A DNA stretch of 64,000 bases, taken from contig DATMPC010000102.1 in the NCBI GenBank assembly GCA_035567895.1, positions 108,332-172,331 on the forward strand. Direction: 5' to 3'. The position numbers and the translations under genes were made by a program. Under the pieces are notes generated by a model. The model saw only the letters and a list, made by a program, of their open reading frames with translations, had not been told where the DNA came from and searched no databases. The stretch is from Terriglobales bacterium. GTDB lineage: Bacteria; Acidobacteriota; Terriglobia; Terriglobales; Acidobacteriaceae. How positions within the stretch are numbered: the stretch's first letter is position 1; every line of letters starts with the position of its first letter. This document shows positions 17,795-26,044 of this stretch, one piece after another.

Positions 17795-20236
17795 ATGGAA
17801 ACACTGGGCCAAAATCTCAGGCTGGCTGTGCGTCAGTTGCGGCGTAATCCCGGATTCACATTCGCTGTGGCTTTCACGCTTGCTCTTTCTATCGGAGCAA
17901 ACACGGCAATTTTCTCGATCGTGAACGCGCTTCTTCTGAAAGAGCTGCCCTACGATCGTCCGGAGCGCATTGGAATCGTGTTCGCGAAGACTACGGGGGC
18001 TCAGTCTGGGGACGACCGAAAGAATGTCGATGGAGAGCAATGGGAGCTGCTGCGCGACAACGTGCCCTCTCTCATCTCGGCTGTTTCGGGCCTGCGCGCT
18101 TCCGGTGTAAACCTGCAGGCCGGTTCCCGCGCGCAGTATCTTCACGCGGGACGCGTTTCGGCGCGCTATTTCGACGTGCTGGCTATCCGTCCCATCATGG
18201 GACGCACTCTTTCAGAGGATGAAGACCGTCCGCACGGCCCCAAGGCAGCCATCCTCAGCTACGGTTTGTGGCGCACCGTTTTTGCACAAGATCCTAACGT
18301 TCTGGGACAAGGCGTTCTGCTGAAAGGCGAGCCATACACGATCATTGGGATCCTGCCTGAACATGCAACTACTCCGTTAAATGCCGATCTCTATACGCCC
18401 CTGCAGCCGAGCCGCGAAGGCGAGGGTCAGGGCACAAACTTTGCTCCCATCATGCGATTACGGAATGGCGCAACCTGGCCACAAGCTGATGCAGAAATCA
18501 ACGTCGCATGGGCCCGAACTGCGCGGGTCCAAAATTTTGTCAGGAGAAATCCTGGGGCGCAGATAACGTACCATTCGGTTCCACTGCAAGCGGGGCAAGC
18601 AAATACGCTTCGGCCGCAGGTGCTGGCGCTGATGCTGGCGGCCGGATTCATCCTGCTCATCGCTTGTGCGAACCTCGCTGGGCTTACTCTCGTGCGCATG
18701 TTGCGCCGCACAAGCGAGATCGCGACGCGGCTCGCGCTGGGCGCTTCTGCGTGGCAGATTCAAACGCAGCTGTGGATCGAAAATCTGGTGTTGGCGCTCC
18801 TGGGTGGTGTGGTGGGCATCGGAGTAGGCTTCCTGGCATTGCGCGGGTTGCTGCTGATGCTGCCGGAGCACTTTTTGCCGGTGGCGACGATTCGTCTCGA
18901 CGGTCGCGTTTTGGGATTCACTCTTCTGCTGTCCTTACTCACGAGTGTGCTGTTCGGTATGTTGCCTGCGCTTAGCAGCACGCGAATCGATCTTCGGTCT
19001 GCGATCGCCAGCCGTGCCGTAATAGGAACTGGCAGCGTTTATATCCGGCAAGGTTTGATCGCGGGCGAAGTTGCGCTGACGGTGGTGTTGCTGGCGGCTG
19101 CCGGCCTGCTGATCCGTACGCTGGTTCACCTCGAGACCATGCCTCCGGGTTTCAATCCAGCTGGAGTGATCACGGCGAAGGCGTCTCTCGATGATGTCCG
19201 CTACGGCGATCCGGCGGCGTTCCGAAAACTGCTTAATGAGAGCCTTTCCACGATGCGCGAGATTCCCGGCGTGCAGAATGCAGCGGTTGGTTTGACTCTG
19301 CCGTATGAGCGTGCACTGCTCACGGGAATCACTCTGAGTGACGGCAAAGAGGCAGGGCAGCAGGTGATGACAAACAAAGCGTATGTCACTCCCGGCTACT
19401 TCGATACGTTGCAGATTCCAGTGCTCGCAGGCCGCAGCTTCACTGAGGCGGATGGACCGGATACAGAGCAGGTGGTTGTGATCAACCAGACGTTCGCGCG
19501 CAAGTTCTTCCACGGAGAGAACCCTGTAGGACGGCATCTCGACAAAATGTCGATCGTTGGCGTGGTAGCGGATACGGTGCTGTCTTCTGCAGGTAAATTG
19601 AACGAAGGTTCGGCGCCATTAACCGACGAAGAGGCGATTTATGTGCCTGCGGCACAAATCAGCGACTCCAAGATGCTCTCCATCACGCATGCTTGGTTTC
19701 AGCCAAGTTGGATCGTTCGCAGCCCCCAGTCGGCGGAACGCGTGATTCCCCAGATGCAGCGTGCACTCGCAACCGCAGATCCCACGTTGCCGTTTTCCGG
19801 TTTCTACTCGATGAATGACCTCATGGCCGACACGCTTGCGACCCAAAGAATCGAAGTCGCTCTGCTCACTGCAATGGCCTCACTTGCCCTGCTGCTAAGT
19901 GCGGTGGGAATCTTTGCCCTGGTGGCAAACCTGGTAGCGCAGAGAAGGCGCGAGATCGGGATTCGCATCGCGTTGGGCTCGACGATCGAAAGGGCCATGG
20001 TGCACGTCGGAAGTTCGGGAGTGAGCGCATCGACATTAGGATTAGTCCTCGGACTGCTACTGTGCATCGGCGCACTCCGCGTGATGCGCAGCGTTCTTTA
20101 TGGTGTAGGCGTGTATGACGCGCCTACTATCCTGCTCGTGATACTAACCTTGTTTGTTGTGACTCTCCTCGCAACGGCCGTGCCTGCCTTGAGAGTTGCC
20201 AACATCGACCCTGCAACAACTCTGCGCGAAGAATAG
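17795..20236 (+). CDS. MacB/FtsX-type ABC transporter permease (orphan, acidobacterial duplicated type)
   Basis: The 813-residue protein has the MacB periplasmic core followed by FtsX domains, twice: an opening METLGQNLRLAVRQLRRNPG, a first transmembrane helix with LALSIGANTAIFSIVNALLL, a central membrane block near residues 270-420, and a final block starting MASLALLLSAVGIFALVANL with RRREIGIRIALGS. No ATPase gene is adjacent. This matches the ADOP group of orphan permeases expanded in Acidobacteria. AGGAGG eight bases upstream fixes the ATG at 17795. Substrate unknown. Confidence 0.9.
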   Translation: METLGQNLRLAVRQLRRNPGFTFAVAFTLALSIGANTAIFSIVNALLLKELPYDRPERIGIVFAKTTGAQSGDDRKNVDGEQWELLRDNVPSLISAVSGLRASGVNLQAGSRAQYLHAGRVSARYFDVLAIRPIMGRTLSEDEDRPHGPKAAILSYGLWRTVFAQDPNVLGQGVLLKGEPYTIIGILPEHATTPLNADLYTPLQPSREGEGQGTNFAPIMRLRNGATWPQADAEINVAWARTARVQNFVRRNPGAQITYHSVPLQAGQANTLRPQVLALMLAAGFILLIACANLAGLTLVRMLRRTSEIATRLALGASAWQIQTQLWIENLVLALLGGVVGIGVGFLALRGLLLMLPEHFLPVATIRLDGRVLGFTLLLSLLTSVLFGMLPALSSTRIDLRSAIASRAVIGTGSVYIRQGLIAGEVALTVVLLAAAGLLIRTLVHLETMPPGFNPAGVITAKASLDDVRYGDPAAFRKLLNESLSTMREIPGVQNAAVGLTLPYERALLTGITLSDGKEAGQQVMTNKAYVTPGYFDTLQIPVLAGRSFTEADGPDTEQVVVINQTFARKFFHGENPVGRHLDKMSIVGVVADTVLSSAGKLNEGSAPLTDEEAIYVPAAQISDSKMLSITHAWFQPSWIVRSPQSAERVIPQMQRALATADPTLPFSGFYSMNDLMADTLATQRIEVALLTAMASLALLLSAVGIFALVANLVAQRRREIGIRIALGSTIERAMVHVGSSGVSASTLGLVLGLLLCIGALRVMRSVLYGVGVYDAPTILLVILTLFVVTLLATAVPALRVANIDPATTLREE

Positions 20237-20478
20237 AGTGATCGATCAAAACTAACCGAAGAGCGTGTTCGTTAACCGATCGGTTCGTGCTGAACGTCTC
20301 GCCTGCGCTGGTCTGTGCTAGGGGGAAGTTCGAATCTTTCCGAGATCGCTTTATCTTCATGGGTTTCGACATCGTGCACGGATGGCAACGCCAACCGCTA
20401 CCAAGCAGATCCGATTGGCAGCTCACTTGCACTTGCTGGGCAGCGTTGAGGAGGCGACGGCAACGTCGTGCACCGATC

Positions 20479-20679
20479 ATGGACGGTTCCGGTTTCATGC
20501 AGGGAGTTTGGTGCGGCGCGATTTTTGGAGCCGCGATCATGATGTTGATCGTCTCGCTGATATTCGAAAGCTCGCAGCGCAAGCAGGGACGGCAAGTGCG
20601 TCATGTTCACAAGATTTGGGGCGAAAGTCTGAGCGTTGCCACCGTGTCAGCACGAGAATCGATTAACGGCACTGACTAG
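20479..20679 (+). CDS. Possible small membrane protein
   Basis: A 66-codon frame contains one strong hydrophobic helix (FMQGVWCGAIFGAAIMMLIV) followed by a basic tail (SSQRKQGRQVRHVHK). The frame is open further upstream, but that part reads like non-coding sequence. No good ribosome-binding site precedes the ATG. It could be real or chance. Confidence 0.35.
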   Translation: MDGSGFMQGVWCGAIFGAAIMMLIVSLIFESSQRKQGRQVRHVHKIWGESLSVATVSARESINGTD

Positions 20680-20716
20680 CGCTCAACCCAGGGCGCCGAT
20701 GCTGGCGATAAGGCAA

Positions 20717-20902
20717 CTAAAAGTACAACGTGATTTCCGCCTGGGCGGTTCCTGGCGTCACGAAGTGCGTTCCTGATTGTTGTTTCCGGAGGGGCCATCC
20801 CCCAACACCGAACATAGTTCGGTGGTACCACGAGTCAAGATTCCGAGTCAACGAAAATTTCATTTTGGAACCCGCAGGCATCGAGGAGGTTGGGCGTCGC
20901 AA
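20717..20902 (-). pseudogene. Remnant: C-terminal end of an outer-membrane beta-barrel protein
   Basis: The last 50 codons end KFSLTRNLDSWYHRTMFGVG... and finish GTAQAEITLYF. Alternating polar and hydrophobic residues and a terminal Phe are the hallmark of the last strand of an outer-membrane barrel. No barrel-like sequence continues upstream. I infer a truncated gene. Confidence 0.35.
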
Positions 20903-20943
20903 TCATCGGACTTTGGTGCGAGCAACGGACTGCGAAATTCATA

Positions 20944-21125
20944 ATTCACTGCTTATTCACTGTTATTCACTGTTCTTTGTGGCAAGTAAGAATCGCAAAT
21001 TTCGATAATCTCTGACGCGGCAGGAGGTTGCGCGGAACTGTCCGTTGCTCGCCGGCGTTTTCAGAAAAAATTCACTGTTAGATTCGCTGATAAATTCGCT
21101 GTTCCGCGGACACCAGTGAATTTGT
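20944..21125. repeat. ATTCACTG tandem and dispersed repeat region
   Basis: ATTCACTG occurs three times in tandem with a period of 10-11 bp (20944-20973), then again at about 21069, with TTCGCTG variants and a final inverted CAGTGAAT near 21113. Spacing and the TGTTAnATTC context recall the TTCCCTGTTA repeat family found at 37966-38159 and 61011-61205. Confidence 0.55.
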
Positions 21126-21143
21126 GCCACCGCCACCCAGCAG

Positions 21144-22748
21144 TTATCGAGCCAACAGCGAGAAGAATTTCCTCAATACGGTCTGTGCTTCGGGGATCCG
21201 CCACATAGAAGTCGTTGCTAAGTAGAAGGCGCCGTAGGGAAGTAACACTGCAATAGCAACCAGAATTGGATCACGATGTCCGACAGCTAGCTTGATTCCC
21301 CAGGCAGCCGCCGCAGATACCAGCGCCGAAGACCACAGCTTCGTGAGAAATGCGCCGGCTGGCGCTACGGCTCCGATGCGCTGGTGCAACTTCCAGCGCA
21401 ACAGCAGGAATTCGACCCAGCCTGCAATGCCGGCTGACGCAGTGAGTCCCGCAACACCCCAACTCCGGTCGATGCCCAGCATTTGCGGCAAGCGCAATGC
21501 AAAAAACAATCCCAGAAGCGTAGTGAGCGCTACCCGAACAAGGGCGAAGCGCAGCGGCGTGCGTGTATCGCGCAAGGCGTAATAGGTTGAGGAGTACAGC
21601 CGTCCCAGTGCGGACGCAAGCAGTCCAACCGCTGAACCCGCGAGTATTCCCCAGACGTAAGTAGCATCGGCGTGCCCGAATCGTCCTGACTGGTAGATTC
21701 CCGCCGAGACGACATCACCCAGGGCAAGGAACGCCATCGCCGACGGAACCACAAGAAACGCGATCTGGCGCAGTGCTCTGCCCAGGCGCGCTCGCAGTTC
21801 CGCTGCAATTTCGCTTTCACTCCCGAGCGCTCCGGACATCGCGGGCAGTTCCGCGGCCGACACGCTCATGCCAAACAGGCTGATGGGCAGCGTGTACAAG
21901 ATCTGTGCGTATCCCAAAGAGGCAACTGCGCCGGTCGGCAGGTAGCTTGCGATGATCGAATCGATGTATGCGCTGAGTTGTACGACGCCACGGCTGACAA
22001 GAACGGGAAAGAAGTTGCGAATTACCTCGCGAACGGCTGCGAGTTGAAGTCCCAACTGAAGCCGCAGACGGTGGACAAGTCGCAGCGCGACCGGTAGCTG
22101 CACACCTAGCTGCATGGCGCTGCCTGCCACTGATCCCCACGCGGTGATCACCGCCAAAGATTCTTGTGAGTGACTTCGTCCGAAACCGATCAGAGTCTCA
22201 ATCATGACTGCGTTCCATGCGATCGGCGCTGCGTATGAGAGGAAAAACTTGCGATGGCTGTTGAGGATTCCCAGGCACCACGCCGACATCACCAACAAGC
22301 CCGCGCCCGGGAAGAAGATTCGCACCAAGCGAATGGTGAGGTCGCGCTTGGCGCCATGAAATCCCGGAGCGATGGCATCGATGATGTACGGAGTAGCGAG
22401 CACTCCAACCAAGACAAGCACGGCGGTGATGAGCGCGAGCAACGTCGCGACTGCATCGGCCACGTCGCTCGCTTCTTCATCCTTGCCGAGAGCGCGGAGC
22501 CGCGCGTACACGGGAATGAAAGAGGCTGAGAGGACTCCCTCGCCAAAGAGGTTTTGCAGAAAGTTTGGTATGCGGATGGCTGCGCGAAATACATCAGCGG
22601 CATCGGAATTGCCGAAGTAATGCGCGAACACGCGCTCACGAACCAAACCCGCGACGCGACTGAGAAAGATTCCAGCGGCTACCAGCGTTGCCGAGCGTCC
22701 TGTCGTAGTCGGCGCTTTCTGGCTTGGCGTACTCTCAGTCGGTGGCAT
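21144..22748 (-). CDS. murJ: Lipid II flippase MurJ (MviN family)
   Basis: The 534-residue protein has about 14 transmembrane helices. Conserved MurJ segments are SRVAGLVRERVFAHYFG and ADVFRAAIRIPNFLQNLFGEG near the N-terminus, followed by LSASFIPVYARL. It flips the peptidoglycan precursor lipid II across the inner membrane. The start at 22748 gives a short polar N-terminus rich in Thr and Ser. It is divergent from frr. Confidence 0.92.
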   Translation of the reverse strand: MPPTESTPSQKAPTTTGRSATLVAAGIFLSRVAGLVRERVFAHYFGNSDAADVFRAAIRIPNFLQNLFGEGVLSASFIPVYARLRALGKDEEASDVADAVATLLALITAVLVLVGVLATPYIIDAIAPGFHGAKRDLTIRLVRIFFPGAGLLVMSAWCLGILNSHRKFFLSYAAPIAWNAVMIETLIGFGRSHSQESLAVITAWGSVAGSAMQLGVQLPVALRLVHRLRLQLGLQLAAVREVIRNFFPVLVSRGVVQLSAYIDSIIASYLPTGAVASLGYAQILYTLPISLFGMSVSAAELPAMSGALGSESEIAAELRARLGRALRQIAFLVVPSAMAFLALGDVVSAGIYQSGRFGHADATYVWGILAGSAVGLLASALGRLYSSTYYALRDTRTPLRFALVRVALTTLLGLFFALRLPQMLGIDRSWGVAGLTASAGIAGWVEFLLLRWKLHQRIGAVAPAGAFLTKLWSSALVSAAAAWGIKLAVGHRDPILVAIAVLLPYGAFYLATTSMWRIPEAQTVLRKFFSLLAR

Positions 22749-22869
22749 CAGGCTTCCAAAGCCAATCTAGCATTCGCTCAGCTTCACGAAGCGTGGCGGA
22801 GCTTCCTTTATAATTACGGGTCTTTCAATATCGCAGCTTCGACAGTGAAGCGACGCTCGGGAGCAAGAG

Positions 22870-23457
22870 ATGGCGGTTTCGATCATGGCCGGAAATCCGG
22901 CGCTAAAGGATGCCTACTCACAACTGAAGACCCGCATGGACAAGGCGGTGGGAGACTTCCGCAACAGCCTGCTCTCGACACGGACCGGACGCGCCTCGGT
23001 CCACATGGTGGACAGCATTCGTGTGCCCTACTACGGCTCCGAGATGCCGCTCAATCAGATTGCGCAAGTGCATGCTCCCGAAGCGCAGTTGATTACAGTA
23101 CAGCCGTTCGATCCGAGTGCATTTGCTGAAATCGAGAAAGCGTTGCGTACTTCCGATATGGGCTTCAACCCCCAGAACGATGGAAAGATCATCCGTATTC
23201 CGATTCCACCTCTCACTGAGGAGCGGCGCAAGGATTTGGTGAAGCATCTGCACAAGGTGCTTGAGGACCATCGCACGGCGGTGCGCAATATCCGTCGCGA
23301 CGGCAATGAATTGATTAAGAAGGCGCTCAAAGACAAGAAAATCTCTGAGGATGATGAGAAGCGCGCGCTGGAAGAGATCCAGAAGCTGACCGACGATGAG
23401 ATCAAGAAGATGGAAGAGATGAGCAAAGCCAAGGAAAAAGAAGTTATGCAGGTGTGA
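22870..23457 (+). CDS. frr: Ribosome recycling factor
   Basis: The 195-residue product matches RRF over its full length: three-helix bundle with [22 protein letters not shown] and [20 protein letters not shown], and the C-terminal [22 protein letters not shown]. With EF-G it splits post-termination ribosomes. GGGAGC upstream supports the start at 22870, although an internal ATG at codon 6 would give the usual 185-190 residues. The usual neighbours pyrH and tsf are absent. Confidence 0.95.
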   Translation: MAVSIMAGNPALKDAYSQLKTRMDKAVGDFRNSLLSTRTGRASVHMVDSIRVPYYGSEMPLNQIAQVHAPEAQLITVQPFDPSAFAEIEKALRTSDMGFNPQNDGKIIRIPIPPLTEERRKDLVKHLHKVLEDHRTAVRNIRRDGNELIKKALKDKKISEDDEKRALEEIQKLTDDEIKKMEEMSKAKEKEVMQV

Positions 23458-23616
23458 GGTTTGGCTAGGTGTCTACGCCCTTTAACATTTCGGCCCCGAA
23501 TTTTAGCCATCTGAGTTGATGCTCGCCACTCCGTCCCGTTAAAATTAGTTCATCCCACCTGCCGGGTTCCCAAAACAGCCGAGGTCAGGCAAGGCTCGCA
23601 AGAGCGGAGGAAAGTA

Positions 23617-24120
23617 GTGCTTTTGGTAGGCAACACAGCTCCGGATTTCGAACTTCCAGCGGTTACAGGCGACCGGCGCCATAAGGTGCGCCTGAGCGAC
23701 TTCCGAGGGAAGAAGAACGTTGTTCTTGCCTTCTATCCACTGGACTGGACACCCACTTGAACGGAGCAGATGACGGCGTACAGTCGAGAACTCGCCAAGT
23801 TCGCCGCCAACGATGCCCAGGTCATGGGTATTAGCGTCGACTCCACTTGGAGTCATATCGCGTGGCAGGAAAAAGAAATCGGCAAGCTGAATTATCCGCT
23901 GCTCAGCGATTTCTATCCGCACGGTGACATTGCGCGTAGGTACGATGTCTTCCGCGAAGGCGATCCCATTCCAGGAATCAATGAGCGCGCCATTTACATT
24001 GTCGACAAGACTGGGAAGATTGTTTTCGCTCAACTCTACGAACTCGGCGAATCTCCAGACAATCAAGAGGTGCTTGACGTACTCGAAAGATTGGCGCCCG
24101 CATCTGCCAAAGTCGGCTAG
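23617..24120 (+). CDS. Selenocysteine-containing peroxiredoxin (in-frame TGA at 23758)
   Basis: Reading TGA at 23758-23760 as selenocysteine gives a 167-residue AhpC/TSA-Bcp-type peroxiredoxin. The GTG at 23617 is preceded by GGAGG at six bases. The first part reads [15 protein letters not shown], then [13 protein letters not shown] followed by the TGA. That codon is exactly position 8 of the peroxiredoxin motif PxxxTxxC (Pro41, Thr45, Sec48). The frame continues without a break with [26 protein letters not shown] and [12 protein letters not shown], which are typical of the family. No Cys occurs anywhere, so it would be a one-Sec type enzyme reducing peroxides with an external thiol. Alternative: a disrupted gene, but the coincidence with the catalytic residue makes this unlikely. 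Confidence 0.85.
23761..23800 (+). promoter_or_regulatory. Candidate SECIS hairpin of the peroxiredoxin gene
   Basis: Downstream of the TGA, GGCG (23775-23778) pairs with CGCC (23793-23796) and AGT with ACT inside it, leaving a 3-base bulge and a loop CGAGA. The loop starts 25 bases after the TGA, within the distance usual for bacterial SECIS elements, which bind SelB. No base-pair test was run; the fold is by eye. Confidence 0.5.
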
Positions 24121-24174
24121 AAGCTAGCACACACTCTGAACCTTTTTCACGTTTCTCCGTGGTGAAAAGCAGTC

Positions 24175-24870
24175 TCATTCTGCCGTCGCCGAGAATTTGG
24201 GCAAGACACGAGCCTGCTCAGGAATTCGGCGCCCACGCGCGTAATTGATCCAGGCTTCTGCGGCGATCAAATTGATCGTGAAGCCTAGCCAAAATGCCGT
24301 TCCGAAAAGCTCATGAGGCGAGAGTCGGCGCGAGGCGAAAAATGCTCCTACGATAGGCCGAACGGTGGCGACGCCCAATCCGATTGCGAAGCCCCGGATC
24401 ATCCACTCGCGATGAAGAAGCACTTCTTTATGCCGAATGTGAATGAAGGCTTTTGTCAGGCAAAACAGGAACAACAGAGCGAAGAGCACGGTTGCGGCAG
24501 TCTCATTCGCGCCGCCAATCGCCATGCGGAAGCTCATCATTAACGCGGAGCTTGCGATGATCAGGCAGCAAACTAGAAAGACCCGCCCTGACCATCGGTG
24601 GAATTGCAGATATTTATTGCGAACCGTGCGCGAGAGCTGGAGTGGTCCGAGCACCATGAACAACATGCCGGGTGCGACATGAATGAGTGTCAGCAACTTA
24701 TGCCGACTGAAGCCGATATCCATCACGGCTGCGGGTGAATTGTTTCTGGAGAACGTTTCGGGGAATTCGAGAGCCAGTACGCGATGGATGGCTGCGGCGA
24801 GTCCTATGAAGGCCAAAACCCATACGCCTGTCCATAGAAGGCGGACGAGTTTTGTATTGGGCAGCCGCAT
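24175..24870 (-). CDS. DUF2306 membrane protein
   Basis: The 231-residue protein has about six hydrophobic helices. HKLLTLIHVAPGMLFMVLGPLQ and YLQFHRWSGRVFLV carry the conserved His residues of DUF2306, and REWMIRGFAIGLGVATVRP follows. These proteins are predicted inner-membrane, possibly haem- or quinone-linked, without known role. The 3' end converges on the peroxiredoxin gene. Confidence 0.8.
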   Translation of the reverse strand: MRLPNTKLVRLLWTGVWVLAFIGLAAAIHRVLALEFPETFSRNNSPAAVMDIGFSRHKLLTLIHVAPGMLFMVLGPLQLSRTVRNKYLQFHRWSGRVFLVCCLIIASSALMMSFRMAIGGANETAATVLFALLFLFCLTKAFIHIRHKEVLLHREWMIRGFAIGLGVATVRPIVGAFFASRRLSPHELFGTAFWLGFTINLIAAEAWINYARGRRIPEQARVLPKFSATAE

Positions 24871-25090
24871 GGAGTTATCTACAGGATTCTCCTTCGGGTT
24901 TCGTTCTAATTCGACGGAAAAGACCCCCGCTGAACAGATCCTCTTGTGGAACAGCCGCCCTCGCCTGTGGCAGTCTTCTGGGAATCACACATACACGTAA
25001 CTTGCCACTAAGTTCAGAAATCACCGACCATTCCACTAATCTGACAGACGTCAAAGGCCGCAGCCGAGGGCGGCTGTGCCACAAGATGCA

Positions 25091-25576
25091 ATGACTGCTT
25101 ATCTTTCTCTCGGTTCCAACATCGGCGATCGCGTCGCCAATATTCGCGCGTGCATTGCCCGTCTCATCTCCGTGGGTCAAGTGAGCAAAGTCTCTTCCTT
25201 CTATGAAACTGAGCCCATGGAACTGCGGGAGCAGCCTTGGTTCGTAAATTGTGTTGTGGAATTTGAAACCCAACTGAGTCCGGAGGGTCTGCTCTCCGCT
25301 ATTCAACGAATTGAGGCGGAACTTGGGCGTACTCGCGAAGTTCCTAAGGGCCCTCGCACAATCGATATTGACATCCTTCTTCTCGGCTCGGTGGTTGTCG
25401 AAGAATCGCACCTGCAGATCCCGCATCCAGCTATGCACAAGAGAAGGTTTGTACTTGAGCCGCTTACTGAGATCGCTCCAGAGGCCTTGCACCCGGTTCT
25501 CAAGCGAACGGCGCGCGAGCTGCGAAAACACTTAAGTGCGGAAGGTGGAACCGTGCGACGTCTCGTAATTAAGTGA
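25091..25576 (+). CDS. folK: 2-amino-4-hydroxy-6-hydroxymethyldihydropteridine pyrophosphokinase
   Basis: The 161-residue product matches HPPK throughout: AYLSLGSNIGDRVANI at the N-terminus, SSFYETEPMELREQPWFVNC, and the signature GPRTIDIDILLLG followed by LQIPHPAMHKRRFVLEPLTEI. The enzyme transfers pyrophosphate from ATP to 6-hydroxymethyl-dihydropterin in folate synthesis. The frame is open to 25076, but the ATG at 25091 begins right at the conserved domain. No other fol gene is adjacent. Confidence 0.93.
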   Translation: MTAYLSLGSNIGDRVANIRACIARLISVGQVSKVSSFYETEPMELREQPWFVNCVVEFETQLSPEGLLSAIQRIEAELGRTREVPKGPRTIDIDILLLGSVVVEESHLQIPHPAMHKRRFVLEPLTEIAPEALHPVLKRTARELRKHLSAEGGTVRRLVIK

Positions 25577-25630
25577 TTTTTTTGGTCCGTGAGACGAACG
25601 TGCAGCTCTGGACTTAGGTAAAATGCCTAG

Positions 25631-25978
25631 GTGCGTCAAATCCTGTCAGTGTTCCTAACTGGATTCGTGGCCGTGGGGCTCGCGATATCTGGAAACGCCA
25701 GCGTTCCCGACAGGCATTACACGACTGACGTTCGCGAATTGGCATCTCAGTTCGATTCGCAGCCGTCGGCGTTCGAAGATTTTCCGTACCAGTCTGGGAG
25801 CCCGGCCCTCGATCTGCATCCCTTTTCGAACGAATTCTATTTGCATGAGTTCGCCATCGAGACGCCGGCCGAATTTCGTCGGCAGCATTCCATGTTGGCG
25901 CCGTTGGCTAATGCGGCCTCGGGGCTGTCGAAGAAGGTTGCAAGCATGCGGCGTGCACTGGCTCGGATGATGCCGTAG
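25631..25978 (+). CDS. Small secreted hypothetical protein
   Basis: A 115-codon frame with a GTG start encodes a signal peptide (ILSVFLTGFVAVGLAISGNA) and a short mature region with ASQFDSQPSAFEDFPYQSG, LDLHPFSNEFYLHEFAIETP and a basic C-terminus. The family is not recognised. It lies between folK and clpB with no clear ribosome-binding site. Confidence 0.5.
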   Translation: MRQILSVFLTGFVAVGLAISGNASVPDRHYTTDVRELASQFDSQPSAFEDFPYQSGSPALDLHPFSNEFYLHEFAIETPAEFRRQHSMLAPLANAASGLSKKVASMRRALARMMP

Positions 25979-26044
25979 CTGCCCGGTCGAGAGCCGCCAA
26001 CGATTCTTCAGACTTCCAGCTATTGCCTTGATACCACCTGCCTT

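Larger units (their letters stand above)
20237..21143. other. Long intergenic region with gene remnants and repeats
   Basis: This 0.9-kb stretch holds a possible small membrane protein (20479), the 3' end of what looks like an outer-membrane barrel gene on the minus strand (20717), and a run of ATTCACTG-type repeats (20944-21125). No intact gene of normal size is present. It looks like a decayed locus invaded by repeats. Confidence 0.5.

Noticed and set aside
23758..23760. Peroxiredoxin taken as an ordinary pseudogene or a truncated 116-residue protein starting at 23770
   Set aside because: The TGA replaces precisely the catalytic residue, the upstream part has a proper ribosome-binding site, no other lesion is present, and selD nearby shows the same pattern.
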